The notes beneath the pieces are model-generated. The model was given only the letters and a program-made list of their open reading frames with translations. It searched no databases and had not been told where the DNA came from. Position numbers and translations under genes: made by a program. This document shows, piece after piece, positions 8,706-18,948 of a stretch of DNA of 30,155 bases. Each line of letters begins with the position of its first letter. The stretch's first letter is position 1. Origin of the DNA: Schoenoplectus triqueter (taxonomy: Eukaryota > Streptophyta > Magnoliopsida > Poales > Cyperaceae); assembly GCA_964058805.1 (NCBI GenBank), contig CAXKVV010001662.1, positions 1-30,155 of the forward strand. Direction: 5' to 3'.

Positions 8706-11575
8706 ATGGGAAAGGTTCCCAAGACTTCAACTTCAGGTATTTTTATTGTTGAAGTTAACGTTGTTACCTCTATTCATGATTGGGTATTGGATACTGGATC
8801 ATGTGCTCATATTTGTTCAAATATAGAGACACTAAAGAATAGGAGAAAACTACAAAATAAGGAAATACAACTCCGAGTTGGAAACGGTGCACAAGTTGCA
8901 GCCGTAATAGTCGGAAGTATAGAGTTGTGTTTACCTAGCGGGCTTGTAATGGAACTTGAAAATATATATTTTGTTCCAAGTATTTCCAGAAACATCATTT
9001 CAATCTCATGTTTAGAAATGAATGGTTTCTCTTTTGTTATAAAGGACAATGGTTGTTCTATATATAAAGATGAGTTATATTATGGATCTTCTTTTATGAT
9101 GAATGATCTTTATATACTGGAAATAGACAAACCTATATTTAACATCAATAAACGACTCAAAACATCTCATGAAAGTATGACTTTCATATGGCATTATCGC
9201 CTTGGTCATATAAACGAGAAACGCATCAAAAGTTACATGAAGTTGGACTTCTTGATAATTTTAATATTGTGAATCTTGTTTACGTGAAAAATGACCAAAT
9301 TGTCTTTCTCCAAGAAGGGCGAAAGGACAAGTGACTTATTAGCCCTTATACACACAGATGTATGCAGACCAATGAGTACTTGTACAAGAAACAGTGATCG
9401 CTACTTTATCACATTTATTGATAATTACAGTAGATATGGTTATGTCTACTTGATGAGACATAAGTCTGAATCTTTTGAAAAGTTCAAAGAATTCAAGACT
9501 GAAGTAGAAAATCAACTGAATAAAAGTATTAAGGCCTTACGGTCAGACCGTGGAGGCGAATACTTAAGTTATGAGTTTATAATGTACTTAAAAGAATGTG
9601 GGATAGTCTCACAACTCACACCTCCGGGAATGCCGCAATGGAATGGTGTTTCTGAGAGGAGGAATCAAACTCTGTTAGACATGGTTTGTTCCATGATGAG
9701 TAATACCACACTCCCAAAAATGTTTTGGGGGCACGCACTAGAAACTGCTGCACTAATAATAAATAAGGTTTCATCCAAGTCAGTAGAAAAGACTCCATAT
9801 GAGTTATGGTTTGGTAAGATACCAAATATGTCTTATCTTAAAATTTAGGGTTGCAAGGTATTTGTCAAACGTTCGACTTCTGACAAACTTGGACCCAAAG
9901 CTGATAAATATTTTTTCGTAGGGTATCCTAAGGAAACGAAAGGATATTACTTCTATTATCAGTCCGAGAACAAGATAATTGTTGCTCGTCATGGTATATT
10001 TTTGGAGAAAGAGTTTCTCGCAAAAGGAAGTAGTGGGAGTAATGTAATACTTGAAGAAATTCAAGATACATCACACAATACAATATCTGATACTGATCAG
10101 ATAAACCCACCACTTGATTCTTCGGCTAATGAGCATTTGGAAGAACCAAATCTACAAATAGTTGTGGAAGAAGTTCTAGTCCCGAGCTCATCTACTTCAA
10201 CGCAAGTTGAAATAGAACTAAATGCGCATACTGATGTGGATGAAGTTCGACAGCCTGAAGAACAAGTGCTACGAAGGTCACATAGGACAGTTCGTGCACC
10301 TTAAAGGTACATGGGACTGCATGAAGTCTCAGTATTTGATGCTGAAGATCCTCTGACCTATGCGGAAGCAGTGGATAGACCCGACTCTGATAAATGGCTG
10401 GAGGCCATGAGATCCGAAATACAGTCCATGTATGACAACAAGGTTTGGAACCTGGTTGCACCACTTGTTGGGGTAAAACCCATAGCTAACAAGTGGGTTT
10501 TTTAAAAGAAAAACAGGCATGGATGATAATATGATTATTTACAAAGTACGGCTAGTAGCGAAAGGTTTCAAGCAAATTCTCGACGTAGATTATGATGAAA
10601 CTTTTTCGTCCGTAGCTATGTTTAAGTCAATTCGGATGCTCCTAGCAATTATCATATTTCATGATTATGAAATATGGCAAATGGATGTCAAAACCGTCTT
10701 CCTAAATGGAAATTTGGAAGAGGACGTGTATATGATACAGCCCATAAGTTTTGAGGATCCAAAGAATGCTGGGAAGTTATGCAAGCTTCTCAGATCCATT
10801 ATGGATTGAAGCAAGCATCACGGAGTTGGAATCTTTGATTTGACGAAGAAGTCAAACAGTTTGACTTCGTCAGATGCAAAGAAGAACATTGTGTATACAG
10901 GAAAACTAGTGGGAGTGTCATCGCTATTTTAACCCTCTATGTGGACGATATACTCTTAATGGGAAATAATATTCCCCTATTGCAATCAGCCAAATCTTCA
11001 TTAAAGAAAGTGTTCTCAATGAAAGATTTGGGCGAGACTGTCTATATACTAGGCATAAAGATCTATAGAGATAGATCTAAGAGACTTATTGGATTAAGTC
11101 AAAGTACATACATTGATAAAGTGCTGAATCGGTTCAGCACGTAGAATTCTAAGAAAAGATTTCTGCCAATGAATCATGGTGCACAGCTTAGCAAGACTCA
11201 GTGTCCTTTGACAACTGATGAGCAAAACATAATGAGTAGAGTACCATATGCTTCGGCTATTGGCTCTATCATGTACGCCATGTTGTGCACTCGCCCTGAT
11301 GTCTCGTACGCTTGGAGTGTGACGAGTAGATATCAGGTTAATCCATACTAGGAGCACTGGAATGCTGCAAAGAATATCTTTAAGTACTTAAGAAGAACTA
11401 AGGATATGTTTCTCATCTACGGTGCTGACTTGGAGCTCGTGGTAAGTGATTACACAGACGTTATCACCTCATATGAAAAATCATAAATAGAGGCGACGTA
11501 AAGATTTGTAAAATTGACACCGTCGGCAACACAGCTGATCCACTTGTAAGATCTCTACCTCAGGCCAAGCACTAG
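8706..11575 (+). pseudogene. Decayed copia pol, downstream copy
   Basis: This matches the upstream pol at the 7,699-bp offset with the same breaks. Protease DTG is at 8790-8798, integrase D, D and E codons at 9357, 9546 and 9654, TAG at 9846-9848, reverse transcriptase YVDD at 10938-10949, and the remnant RNase H tail reaches 11575. Longest open pieces are 188 codons (8706-9272) and 185 codons (9291-9848). Several in-frame stops (TAG, TGA) can be explained by single C-to-T or G-to-A changes, while other breaks are one-base indels. Any movement must have used enzymes supplied by another element. Confidence 0.88.
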
Positions 11576-11703
11576 TTGCACATATCTTCTATGGGTTTGA
11601 GACACATAGGAGATTGGCTGTGAGATTTTCCTTTAAATCTGAGAGATTTATAGAATAAAGAGATTTGTATAAGGCATGGCTCAATATGATTGACTCCAAG
11701 CTT

Positions 11704-11714
11704 AAGTGGGAGAT
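11704..11714 (+). promoter_or_regulatory. Polypurine tract, downstream copia copy
   Basis: AAGTGGGAGAT stands immediately before the right LTR and is identical to the tract at 4005-4015. It marks the priming site for plus-strand DNA synthesis. Confidence 0.85.
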
Positions 11715-13825
11715 TGTTAGTTTGTAATAATCTTGAAGTCAATAATACGATAAATTTGTTATATAAAGCTTTGTTCATGAATTGGATATTTAAACGATAT
11801 TTTGTTTCCTTGAGTATTATTGAATTTATGAATCATTCCGAGTTCATGACTGGAATTGTGAAACTTCATAATATAGAATATACTCTTAAAAGTCACTAAC
11901 CAAGGTAATTAGCAGGAACACTAATTAACCGTTATCAGGTTAGTATGTGGATTAAATGATGGTCAAGTTTTACAGACCATAGACAAAGAGTTGTCATTTT
12001 AATCACATAAATAGATGTTCAAGGAACATCGTATTTGATAGACCCCGAATGAAACATTAAATGGAATTGTGTTCGTGTCATTAATGTTTTCGTTCAGTAT
12101 TAAATTCTAAAGTATGAGGTATTCATCTTTCTTACATAGGATATGTATGTGTGTGATTTCTACCAAACGTTATCCGTAAAAGGTGGCTATAAAGGTAGCT
12201 CTTCGGTATACATAACTTATGCGGAGGAAGAGATGGTTTGCCAAAAGTACTATTGTCCCTCATATTTCTATATGAGTTATAGCATCACTGGGCCCCTTGA
12301 TAGAGTAAGATTATCTGCTAGCAGTATAATTACAAGAGTAATTATATTTGATATTTTACTCAGGATCAAGAAAAGATTAAGTTTGCAAGGATGACACATA
12401 CCTACCTTGAAACTGATCTGATAGCTATGAGATAAAAGAATTAAACACAAGTAAATAGTTTACTGGATCATGATATTGTACAGTACATCATCATCTGTGC
12501 AATTGGATGGTCATAGTGCATTCTGCCAGATGCCTCCTATGATTATAGAAGTTAAAAGGGTTTTAACTCTATTTACCAACATAACACGGATCCTGTCGGG
12601 TCACACCGTATAGGAGTTAATCGGAGAATCTTATTGATTAATTATAAATTGTTTATAATTAATAATAAGATGGTTATAATTAATTATATATGATATAATT
12701 ATATTTGTCATAGAGATGACAAGAAGCAAAAATCAGATTGAATTTATAACGTGTTGGACACGTCGTATAAATTCGCCGAAACAACAACCGAGAAAAATAT
12801 AATTGTAGATGACAATTATATATATATTTGATTTGGATTTTAAATGTTAATTATGGATTTGAATTATGGACCAAAAGCCCATTAATAATTAAAGCCTTAA
12901 TTAATAATTAAAAGCCCAAAATCAGAAAAGCCCAAAATCCAAAAGCCCAAGGGTATTTCGGTAATTTGGCCAAAAGCCCAATGGCAAACTTGTAAATTTG
13001 GATCTTAGATGACATCATGCATGACATCATATATGACATCATCCATGACATCATATATGACATCATCCATGACATCATCCTCAAGGGTATTTTGGTCTTT
13101 TCACTTTGAAACCTCCTTACTATTCACGAGGGCATTTTGGTAATTTGTCAATTCCATTTTTTCTATAAATAGAGGGGTAGGGTGAGAGAAAAAGTTCCAC
13201 CAAATCAGTTATACTTTCTCTCTCCTGGTATACGGTTGTTTCAGAATTCACGGGATCGGTGAATAGTGTTTTTACGAAAGTTGCGGTATTTCTGCACATT
13301 TGTGAAACAGAATTACTGCGAGTCGTGAATAGTACTATTTCGTCTTTTTCTCGGGTGAATAGTGTTTTTGCGAAAAACCGCGGTTTACGGTATTTCTGGC
13401 AAAAGAAATAAACCGCTCTCTGGTCAGTCCTGGTGGATAACCTACAGAGGCATCAGACGTTTGGTGCTCCGAGACAAGCCGATTTTCATTCCAATTGAAA
13501 TTTGGAAGCGAGGTATAACATCTTATGTTAATCTATTTAATTGTTAAGTAGATTAATATTTTAGAAATCAATCATGGAGTAGATCAATAAAGGTTTAAAG
13601 AGGTGTGTATCTCTCGGTAATCATCCGACACATCACTTTAACCCTAAGCTTAAGTTAGAAGTAAAATAATATTTTACCGTCTTTTGTAAAGGATTAAATG
13701 TCTGTAACTCTCGGTTATTATCCGACATACTTTAATCCCTAACTTAAGTAGAAGTAAAATTTTTTGTTCTACGGTCTTTCCGCAGCTTGAGCATTAATGG
13801 GATTTGGGCATTCCGAATCCCAACA
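11715..13825 (+). repeat. Right (3') LTR of the copia array
   Basis: This is the second copy of the 2,111-bp LTR, with the same TG...CA ends. It differs from the middle LTR by A at 12870 (G at 5171) and T at 13226 (C at 5527). Both are transitions, and the second removes a CpG within CCGG, as expected from deamination of methylated cytosine. It holds the corresponding TATA box at 13164-13171, 12-bp repeats at 13010-13079 and AATAAA at 13586-13591. Unrelated flanking DNA starts at 13826. Confidence 0.95.
13164..13171 (+). promoter_or_regulatory. LTR TATA box, right LTR
   Basis: This is the same TATAAATA box as in the middle LTR. Transcripts starting about 30 bp downstream would read out of the element into the flanking DNA beyond 13825. 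Confidence 0.65.
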
Positions 13826-13956
13826 GCTCAGCCACTGGTTCAAAGCCTACTCGGCCAAAAAGAGAAAGGAGCAATATTACCCATTTTAGTTCAAGGCAGC
13901 AAGGAGGAGGGTCGGTCAGGTTATCCTGAGGGTCGTGTCGACGCCCCCGCTTCACT

Positions 13957-14000
13957 GTACCAGACGGTACTGGTGTACCAGACGGTACTGGTGTACCAGG
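13957..14000 (+). repeat. 18-bp tandem repeat with internal GTACC/GGTAC palindrome
   Basis: GTACCAGACGGTACTGGT starts at 13957 and 13975, with a third partial unit at 13993. Each unit contains GTACC and GGTAC as inverted arms around AGAC, so the tract can fold on itself. Confidence 0.85.
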
Positions 14001-14050
14001 GGACAAAAATTAAGCTCTCAGAATCAGCACAAAGCAACAGAAGAATGACA

Positions 14051-14112
14051 GAGGCAGCAAGGAAAAGGGGTGAAATGAGGCAGCAAGGAAAAGGGGTGAA
14101 ACGAGGCAGCAC
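14051..14112 (+). repeat. 26-bp purine-rich tandem repeat
   Basis: GAGGCAGCAAGGAAAAGGGG starts at 14051 and 14077, and a partial third unit begins at 14103. It is a two-and-a-half-unit minisatellite on the purine-rich strand. Confidence 0.85.
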
Positions 14113-14500
14113 TAGGGGGGTGAGAGGGCAAGAGCCCTCGATGAAAAGGGCAGCGGCCAGAAGGAGGGGGCGGAGTTCAGTGAAGGTGAGGTGGCATGGT
14201 GGCGGAGGCGGCGCTCGAATAATGGCTCAGAGGGGCGCCGCCCTTGCTGGTGTGGCGGCCGAGCTCAAAGAGACAGGAGGCGAGGCGACGAGGCCGGATC
14301 TGGCCAGTTGAGTGGCGCGAGCCGATCGGTAGAAGAAGGATAAGGATTTCCCCTTGGAAATGTCGGTCGCCACCACGAAGAGAAGAAGAAAGAAAAAAAA
14401 AAGAAATGGGGATAGTCTGCGCGACAGAGAAAAGAGGAAGAGGAAATATGGGTTTCTCTTTCTGTCGCCAGAGGGAAGAGCATAGAGAATAAGGAGTGGG

Positions 14501-15084
14501 TTTTCACATGGAGGGGAGAGAGATGTCCATCAGATGGGAGAGGTGGGGAAAAGAGAGTTTGATGGGATTGGTCACGGGAAGGAATGGGAATGGGTAAATG
14601 TAGGGATAAGATTATTATTTTATTTTTTTTTTGTGTGGCCAATAGTATGTGGTATTCTATGTAATAACTCAATTTATCAAAATCTAGTTGATCAATTTAT
14701 TAATCAACATTTGTCAGATCAAATATGGTTGTATCCCTTAATCCATAAATTAAATTTCATTTATTGAGGTACCTTAATTATTTTTAGTTCAAGACTTTAT
14801 CTAATATTAAAAGGGTTTGATTTATTTATCTGATTTCTTACAATTTTTTATTCATTATAAGTTACGTTGATTGAGATATTTGCGTTGTTTATTTAGTTTG
14901 ATATTAATTTATTTGAAACCTCATAAATTTTGATTTAATTCTTTGATTTTGATTCTTAACACTTAAATCTTATGTATATATATATATATATATATTTCTG
15001 AATTTTAGCATTTTAATATATGGATCTTCTTATATTACATTTAATTAGAATATTTCTTTATTTTATATATATATCTTTTTTAAA
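14501..15084. other. AT-rich stretch without recognisable gene
   Basis: After a G-rich start (to about 14,610) this becomes strongly AT-rich with a TA microsatellite at about 14972-14994. No coding region or transposon end is visible. It directly abuts the truncated gag of the second copia element near 15085, so the missing 5' LTR and leader of that element have been deleted or replaced here. Confidence 0.5.
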
Positions 15085-15525
15085 TTTGCTGGGTTTCACA
15101 ATTATCCCCTGTGGTCACAATCAGTTCTCATGGGATTGAAAGCCCGAGAAAAACTGCACCACATCCAAGAACAGCCTCCGGGCAAAACTGATCCGGGATT
15201 TAACCGATGGGATATAGAAGATACAATTGTTAAGGGGTGGATATGTAATTCACTGGACAAGAATCTCTACGGTAAATTCCTACGATATCCAACCGCCAAA
15301 GAAGTTTGGGATGCAATAGCAATAACCTTCTATGACGGAAGCGATTCTGCACAAGTGTACGACCTAAATAAGAGGGTTAACAGAATAAAACAGTCAGGCA
15401 GACCAATTGAAGTTTACTACAATGAGCTTCAGGATCTATGGCTTGAAATTGATTTTCGACGCCCAAATCCGATGCTATGTGCTGCTGACATAGAGAGTTT
15501 TGACAAGTTTGTAAATATTATTTAA
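15085..15525 (+). pseudogene. Truncated copia gag (UBN2-type) of second element
   Basis: The frame is open upstream of the first ATG (15130) and already reads NYPLWSQSVLMGLKARE, the conserved opening of copia-type gag, so the true start has been lost. The body contains GFNRWDIEDTIVKGWICNSL and YPTAKEVWDAIAITFYDGSD, then YDLNKRVNRIKQ and ELQDLWLEIDFRRPNP, all family hallmarks. It ends with a stop created in the AT-rich join just after FDKFVNII. The C-terminal half and zinc knuckle are missing. It is followed by a pol fragment in a different frame, so no gag-pol fusion is possible. Confidence 0.85.
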
Positions 15526-15544
15526 AATATTTTAAATAATATTT
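15513..15544. repeat. 32-bp perfect AT palindrome at deletion join
   Basis: From AAATATTATTTAAAATA the sequence reads the same on both strands for 32 bases, centred between 15528 and 15529. A second imperfect copy of the same letters follows to about 15570. It sits exactly where gag sequence stops and integrase sequence resumes, so it looks like filler DNA or a foldback insert at a deletion junction. Confidence 0.85.
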
Positions 15545-15571
15545 TAAATAATATTTAAAATATTTATAAAT

Positions 15572-18160
15572 ATGGTCAAAACACAATTTGAGAGGAATAT
15601 TAAAGTAATTAGGAGTGATAATGGAACGGAGTTTGTAAATCATGATGTACAGGTCATATTACAAAATAATGGCATATTACATGAAACGTCTTGCGTAGGA
15701 ACGCCTCAACAAAATGGTGTCGCGGAGCGAAAAAATAGGCATATCCTTGAAATCACAAGAGCACTACTAATAGAAAATAATGTGCCAAATAGTTTTTGGG
15801 ATAATGCAATTACATATGCTATATATCTAATGAATAGAACACCAACACAAGTAAATAATTTTAAAACACCTCTACAATGTTTTTCTGCCCACTTAAAACT
15901 AAACTCACTACTAAATTTACCTCCGAAATTTTTTGGATGTACGGCATATACTCACATTCAAAAACAACATCGATCTAAACTTGAATCTCGAGCAGACAAA
16001 TGCGTTTTCCTAGACATGGGTCATAATAAAAAAGGGTACAAATATTATAGTACTAATACACGAAAATTTTACACTACCATGGATGTGATTTTTTTAGAAA
16101 ATAAACCGTATTTTCAAACATCACAAAATCCAATTCAGCGAGGGACTGACAGCGAATTGAATTTTGAGTTTTTAGATTATAATGTGTATTCTTCTACCTG
16201 TATGCATCATCCATCTGATCAAACGCACCACTCTTCTGATCCCCTACATCATCCAACACACCACTCTTCTGTATATAATCCGAACCAGTCTGAGTCTGCT
16301 CAAGGCATCTCTGCACACTCGCCTGTACACATTTCTTATCCAACGCACAACAATAGCACAGATGAAAACAGAGATATTGCAGCCGATGGGATAATACAAT
16401 CTGCTGATGATCCAGTACCACAGGCCGACCCACCTCATGAGGTAAGTTTTTCTGAACAACAATTTAAATTACCACCAAGAACAAATAGAGGAAAACCACC
16501 CAAACGGTATGTACCGGAAGACGGTTCTAGTATAGAAAAATACCCTATTGCAAAATTTACGTCAACTAGACACTTAAAAGAACCTTTACAAGGATTTGTA
16601 AATCAGATATCATCAGTAAATATTCCAACAAAAGTGGAAGAAGCCCTTACAAAATCTGAATGGAGGGATGCAATGACCGTTAAAATGAATGCATTAAAAA
16701 AGAATAACACGTGGGAAATTACCGTTCTCCCTGAGGGTAAGAAAGTTGTGGGATGTAAATGGGTATATACAATAAAATATAATGCACAAGGGAAAATAGA
16801 AAGGCACAAAGCAAGATTAGTCGCGAAGGGATATACACAAACGTACGGGATTGATTTTCAGGAAACTTTTTCACCTGTTGCTAAATTGAGCTCCGTGAGA
16901 GTGCTTTTATCTATTGCAGCAAATTTAGAGTGGCCTCTGCACCAATTCGACGTGAAGAATGCGTTCTTATATGAAGAATTAGAGGAGGAGATTTACATGG
17001 AGGTTCCTCTTGGCTACCATACACCGGATACAGTGGGAAAAGTCTGTAAACTAAAGAAAGCTTTATATGGACTGAAACAGTCACCGCGAGCATGGTTTGG
17101 ACGTTTCAGTCAAGCAATGAAGAGGTATGGATATAATCAAAGTGATTCGGATCATACAATGTTTTACAACAAAAGATTTGATAAAATTTCTGTCCTCATA
17201 ATCTATGTGGATGATATGATCATAACTGAAAATGATAGAGAAGGGATTAAGGAGTTAGAAGAAAGATTGTTCAAGGAATTTGAAATGAAAATTTTGGGTG
17301 GACTAAAATATTTTTTAGGAATAGAGGTAACACGAAATAAAGAAGGATTATATTTGTCACAAAGGAAATATATACTTGACTTGTTAAGTGAGACAGGAAT
17401 GATAGATTGCAAACCAGTGGATACACCAATGATTCCGAATATGAAATTGGAAGCATACGCAGATCACACACCTACTAATGTAGACCGCTATCAGAGACTC
17501 GTAGGGAAGTTGATTTACTTATCCCATACTAGACCGGATATTGCATATGCTGTAAGTGTAGTGAGTCAATTCATGCACTCACCCAAAGAAGAATATTTAG
17601 AAGCCGTAATGAGAATTCTCAGATACCTGAAGGGCACGCCCGGAAAAGGTATTGTATTTAGAAAAAATTCACATCTCAATGTGTGTGCTTACAGTGATGC
17701 AGATTGGGCAGGATGTCCCATAGACAGAAGGTCAACAGCAGGCTATTTTACATTTGTGGGAGGTAACTTGGTTATTTGGAAATCAAAGAAGCAAAATGTT
17801 GTATCACGGTCAAGTGCAGAATCAGAACTTCGAGGCATGGCCCAAGCGATTTGCGAGCTTCTATGGCTAAAAAAATTGTTAACTGAATTGGGTTTTGCGC
17901 CACAATCCGAAATGCAATTATTCTGTGACAACAAGGCGTCTATAGATATGGCCCATAACCCGGTGCAACATGAGCGAACAAAGCATGTTGATATTGATAG
18001 GCATTTCATTAAAGAAAAACTTGAAACTAGAATTATATCTATGCCTTTCGTAAGATCAACTGAACAACTTGCTGATATACTAACTAAACCTGTGGTGAGT
18101 AAAATATTTATTGAAACAGTTAACCAGCTAGGCATGAAGGATATATATGTGCCAACTTGA
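15572..18160 (+). CDS. Copia pol fragment: integrase tail, reverse transcriptase, RNase H (862 codons, open)
   Basis: This is a long uninterrupted frame. It starts inside integrase: the second catalytic Asp (IRSDNGTEF, D16) and the Glu (GVAERKN, E52) are present with 35 residues between them, but the zinc-binding domain and first Asp are missing. The reverse transcriptase has KWVYTIKYN, KARLVAKGYTQ, QFDVKNAFL and YVDD (residues 545-548). RNase H begins at YSDADWAG (707-714) and continues through SSAESELRGMAQA and the LADILTKP tail. The stop overlaps the polypurine tract. The ATG at 15572 is simply the first in the frame and follows the AT-rich join, so it is not a native start. Integrase and protease are incomplete, yet the polymerase and RNase H parts look intact. 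Confidence 0.9.
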   Translation: MVKTQFERNIKVIRSDNGTEFVNHDVQVILQNNGILHETSCVGTPQQNGVAERKNRHILEITRALLIENNVPNSFWDNAITYAIYLMNRTPTQVNNFKTPLQCFSAHLKLNSLLNLPPKFFGCTAYTHIQKQHRSKLESRADKCVFLDMGHNKKGYKYYSTNTRKFYTTMDVIFLENKPYFQTSQNPIQRGTDSELNFEFLDYNVYSSTCMHHPSDQTHHSSDPLHHPTHHSSVYNPNQSESAQGISAHSPVHISYPTHNNSTDENRDIAADGIIQSADDPVPQADPPHEVSFSEQQFKLPPRTNRGKPPKRYVPEDGSSIEKYPIAKFTSTRHLKEPLQGFVNQISSVNIPTKVEEALTKSEWRDAMTVKMNALKKNNTWEITVLPEGKKVVGCKWVYTIKYNAQGKIERHKARLVAKGYTQTYGIDFQETFSPVAKLSSVRVLLSIAANLEWPLHQFDVKNAFLYEELEEEIYMEVPLGYHTPDTVGKVCKLKKALYGLKQSPRAWFGRFSQAMKRYGYNQSDSDHTMFYNKRFDKISVLIIYVDDMIITENDREGIKELEERLFKEFEMKILGGLKYFLGIEVTRNKEGLYLSQRKYILDLLSETGMIDCKPVDTPMIPNMKLEAYADHTPTNVDRYQRLVGKLIYLSHTRPDIAYAVSVVSQFMHSPKEEYLEAVMRILRYLKGTPGKGIVFRKNSHLNVCAYSDADWAGCPIDRRSTAGYFTFVGGNLVIWKSKKQNVVSRSSAESELRGMAQAICELLWLKKLLTELGFAPQSEMQLFCDNKASIDMAHNPVQHERTKHVDIDRHFIKEKLETRIISMPFVRSTEQLADILTKPVVSKIFIETVNQLGMKDIYVPT

Positions 18161-18167
18161 GGGAGGG
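18159..18167 (+). promoter_or_regulatory. Polypurine tract of second copia element
   Basis: GAGGGAGGG overlaps the pol stop codon and is followed at once by TGTCAAG, the LTR start. Confidence 0.85.
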
Positions 18168-18460
18168 TGTCAAGAATAACAAGCTGGCACATTTGTTGGC
18201 TCGGTCTAAAATTAGAAGGGCTAAACATAGAAGGAGCTACCAGGAAATAATCTTGCATATCTCTTCTTGATAGGGCTGTATAATTGTAATTGATTTATAA
18301 ATAGATGCTGGATGTATTTACTAATTTTAGATTGATATCCAAAAGTTAAAAGCAGAGCTTAGTACCGTGTATAGGATATAGAAAAACAAAGAGAAAACCA
18401 CCATTGTTGTAACTCGTTTTTTGTAAAATAAAACTAAGGGAGGGAGGGAGTTTTGGGAGT
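18168..18460 (+). repeat. 3' LTR (start certain, end uncertain) of second copia element
   Basis: The LTR opens TGTCAAGAATAAC after the polypurine tract. A TATA box (TATAAATA, 18296-18303) and an AATAAA-type signal (near 18427) are in the expected order. I could not find a clear CA terminus, and there is no 5' LTR to compare with, so the right border is a guess. Confidence 0.6.
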
Positions 18461-18680
18461 CTTGTGTTATTTATTTTAAGATATGACTCCACGAGTTTTG
18501 GAACCAAAAGTTTAAAACAAAACATTAATAAAATAAAATAAAATAAAAAATTATGCAAGAAAATAAAGTTTTATTAAAATATCAACGAAGCTATTCTATA
18601 GTTATTTCCTCGAGAGGAACTAATGTTGGCTTACTATCCGAGAAGATCATATTACATATCTTCCCCAAGCTATGAATATA
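18461..18680. other. Short AT-rich spacer
   Basis: Non-coding. It contains an AAAAT microsatellite at about 18530-18550 and a small GGAGTC/GACTCC inverted pair (about 18458-18492). It ends at the MITE-like terminus GGGTCCGTTTGG. Confidence 0.5.
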
Positions 18681-18915
18681 GGGTCCGTTTGGCAAATCAA
18701 GGAATAGTTTTGGAAGAGTGGTAATTTTGGAAGAGTGATAGAATAATATTTTTTTTGGAAGAGTGGTAGAAGAGTGGTATTCTTGACTATTCGGAAGAGC
18801 GAAAATATCGTTTGGCAGTTGTTTCTCAGAATAGTTAAAATATGAATAATTATGATACTAATAATGATGATGATAATAATAATAATAATAGTAAAATAAT
18901 AATCATAATAGTAAG

Positions 18916-18948
<33 letters not shown>

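Larger units (their letters stand above)
4016..13825 (+). mobile_element. Downstream full-length but defective Ty1/copia LTR retrotransposon
   Basis: This 9,810-bp element has every structural part: LTR (4016-6126), primer-binding site (6128-6139), long leader (6127-8033), gag (8034-8703), pol (8706-11575), polypurine tract (11704-11714) and LTR (11715-13825). LTR ends are TGTTAG and CCAACA, the usual TG...CA with short inverted termini. The LTRs differ at two positions (5171 G against 12870 A; 5527 C against 13226 T). Gag and pol are broken by several stops and frameshifts, and RNase H is internally deleted, so it cannot move by itself. The 5 bases after the right LTR (GCTCA, 13826-13830) would be the target duplication, but the matching left flank is not in the window. 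The copia lineage is not assigned. Confidence 0.93.
13826..14500. other. GC- and purine-rich flanking segment with short tandem repeats
   Basis: No recognisable gene. Base composition rises sharply compared with everything around it, with many CpG sites between 13,920 and 14,330, and the minus strand is CT-rich like a plant 5' leader (14,340-14,530). It contains an 18-bp tandem repeat (13957-14000) and a 26-bp tandem repeat (14051-14112). Open frames on both strands here are low in complexity and match no family I know. It may be a displaced promoter or 5' region of a host gene, but that is a guess. Confidence 0.4.
15085..18460 (+). mobile_element. Second copia element, 5'-truncated and internally deleted
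   Basis: This element is unrelated at DNA level to the tandem array. What remains is a gag fragment (15085-15525), an AT-rich join (15513-15571), the 3' two thirds of pol (15572-18160), the polypurine tract GAGGGAGGG (18159-18167, overlapping the pol stop) and the start of a 3' LTR (18168 on). No 5' LTR or primer-binding site is seen upstream. The LTR 3' end is not clear and the end given is approximate. Confidence 0.85.

Noticed and set aside
14265..14672. 135-codon minus-strand open frame
   Set aside because: Serine-, proline- and phenylalanine-rich low-complexity translation of a CT-rich strand, with no recognisable domain.
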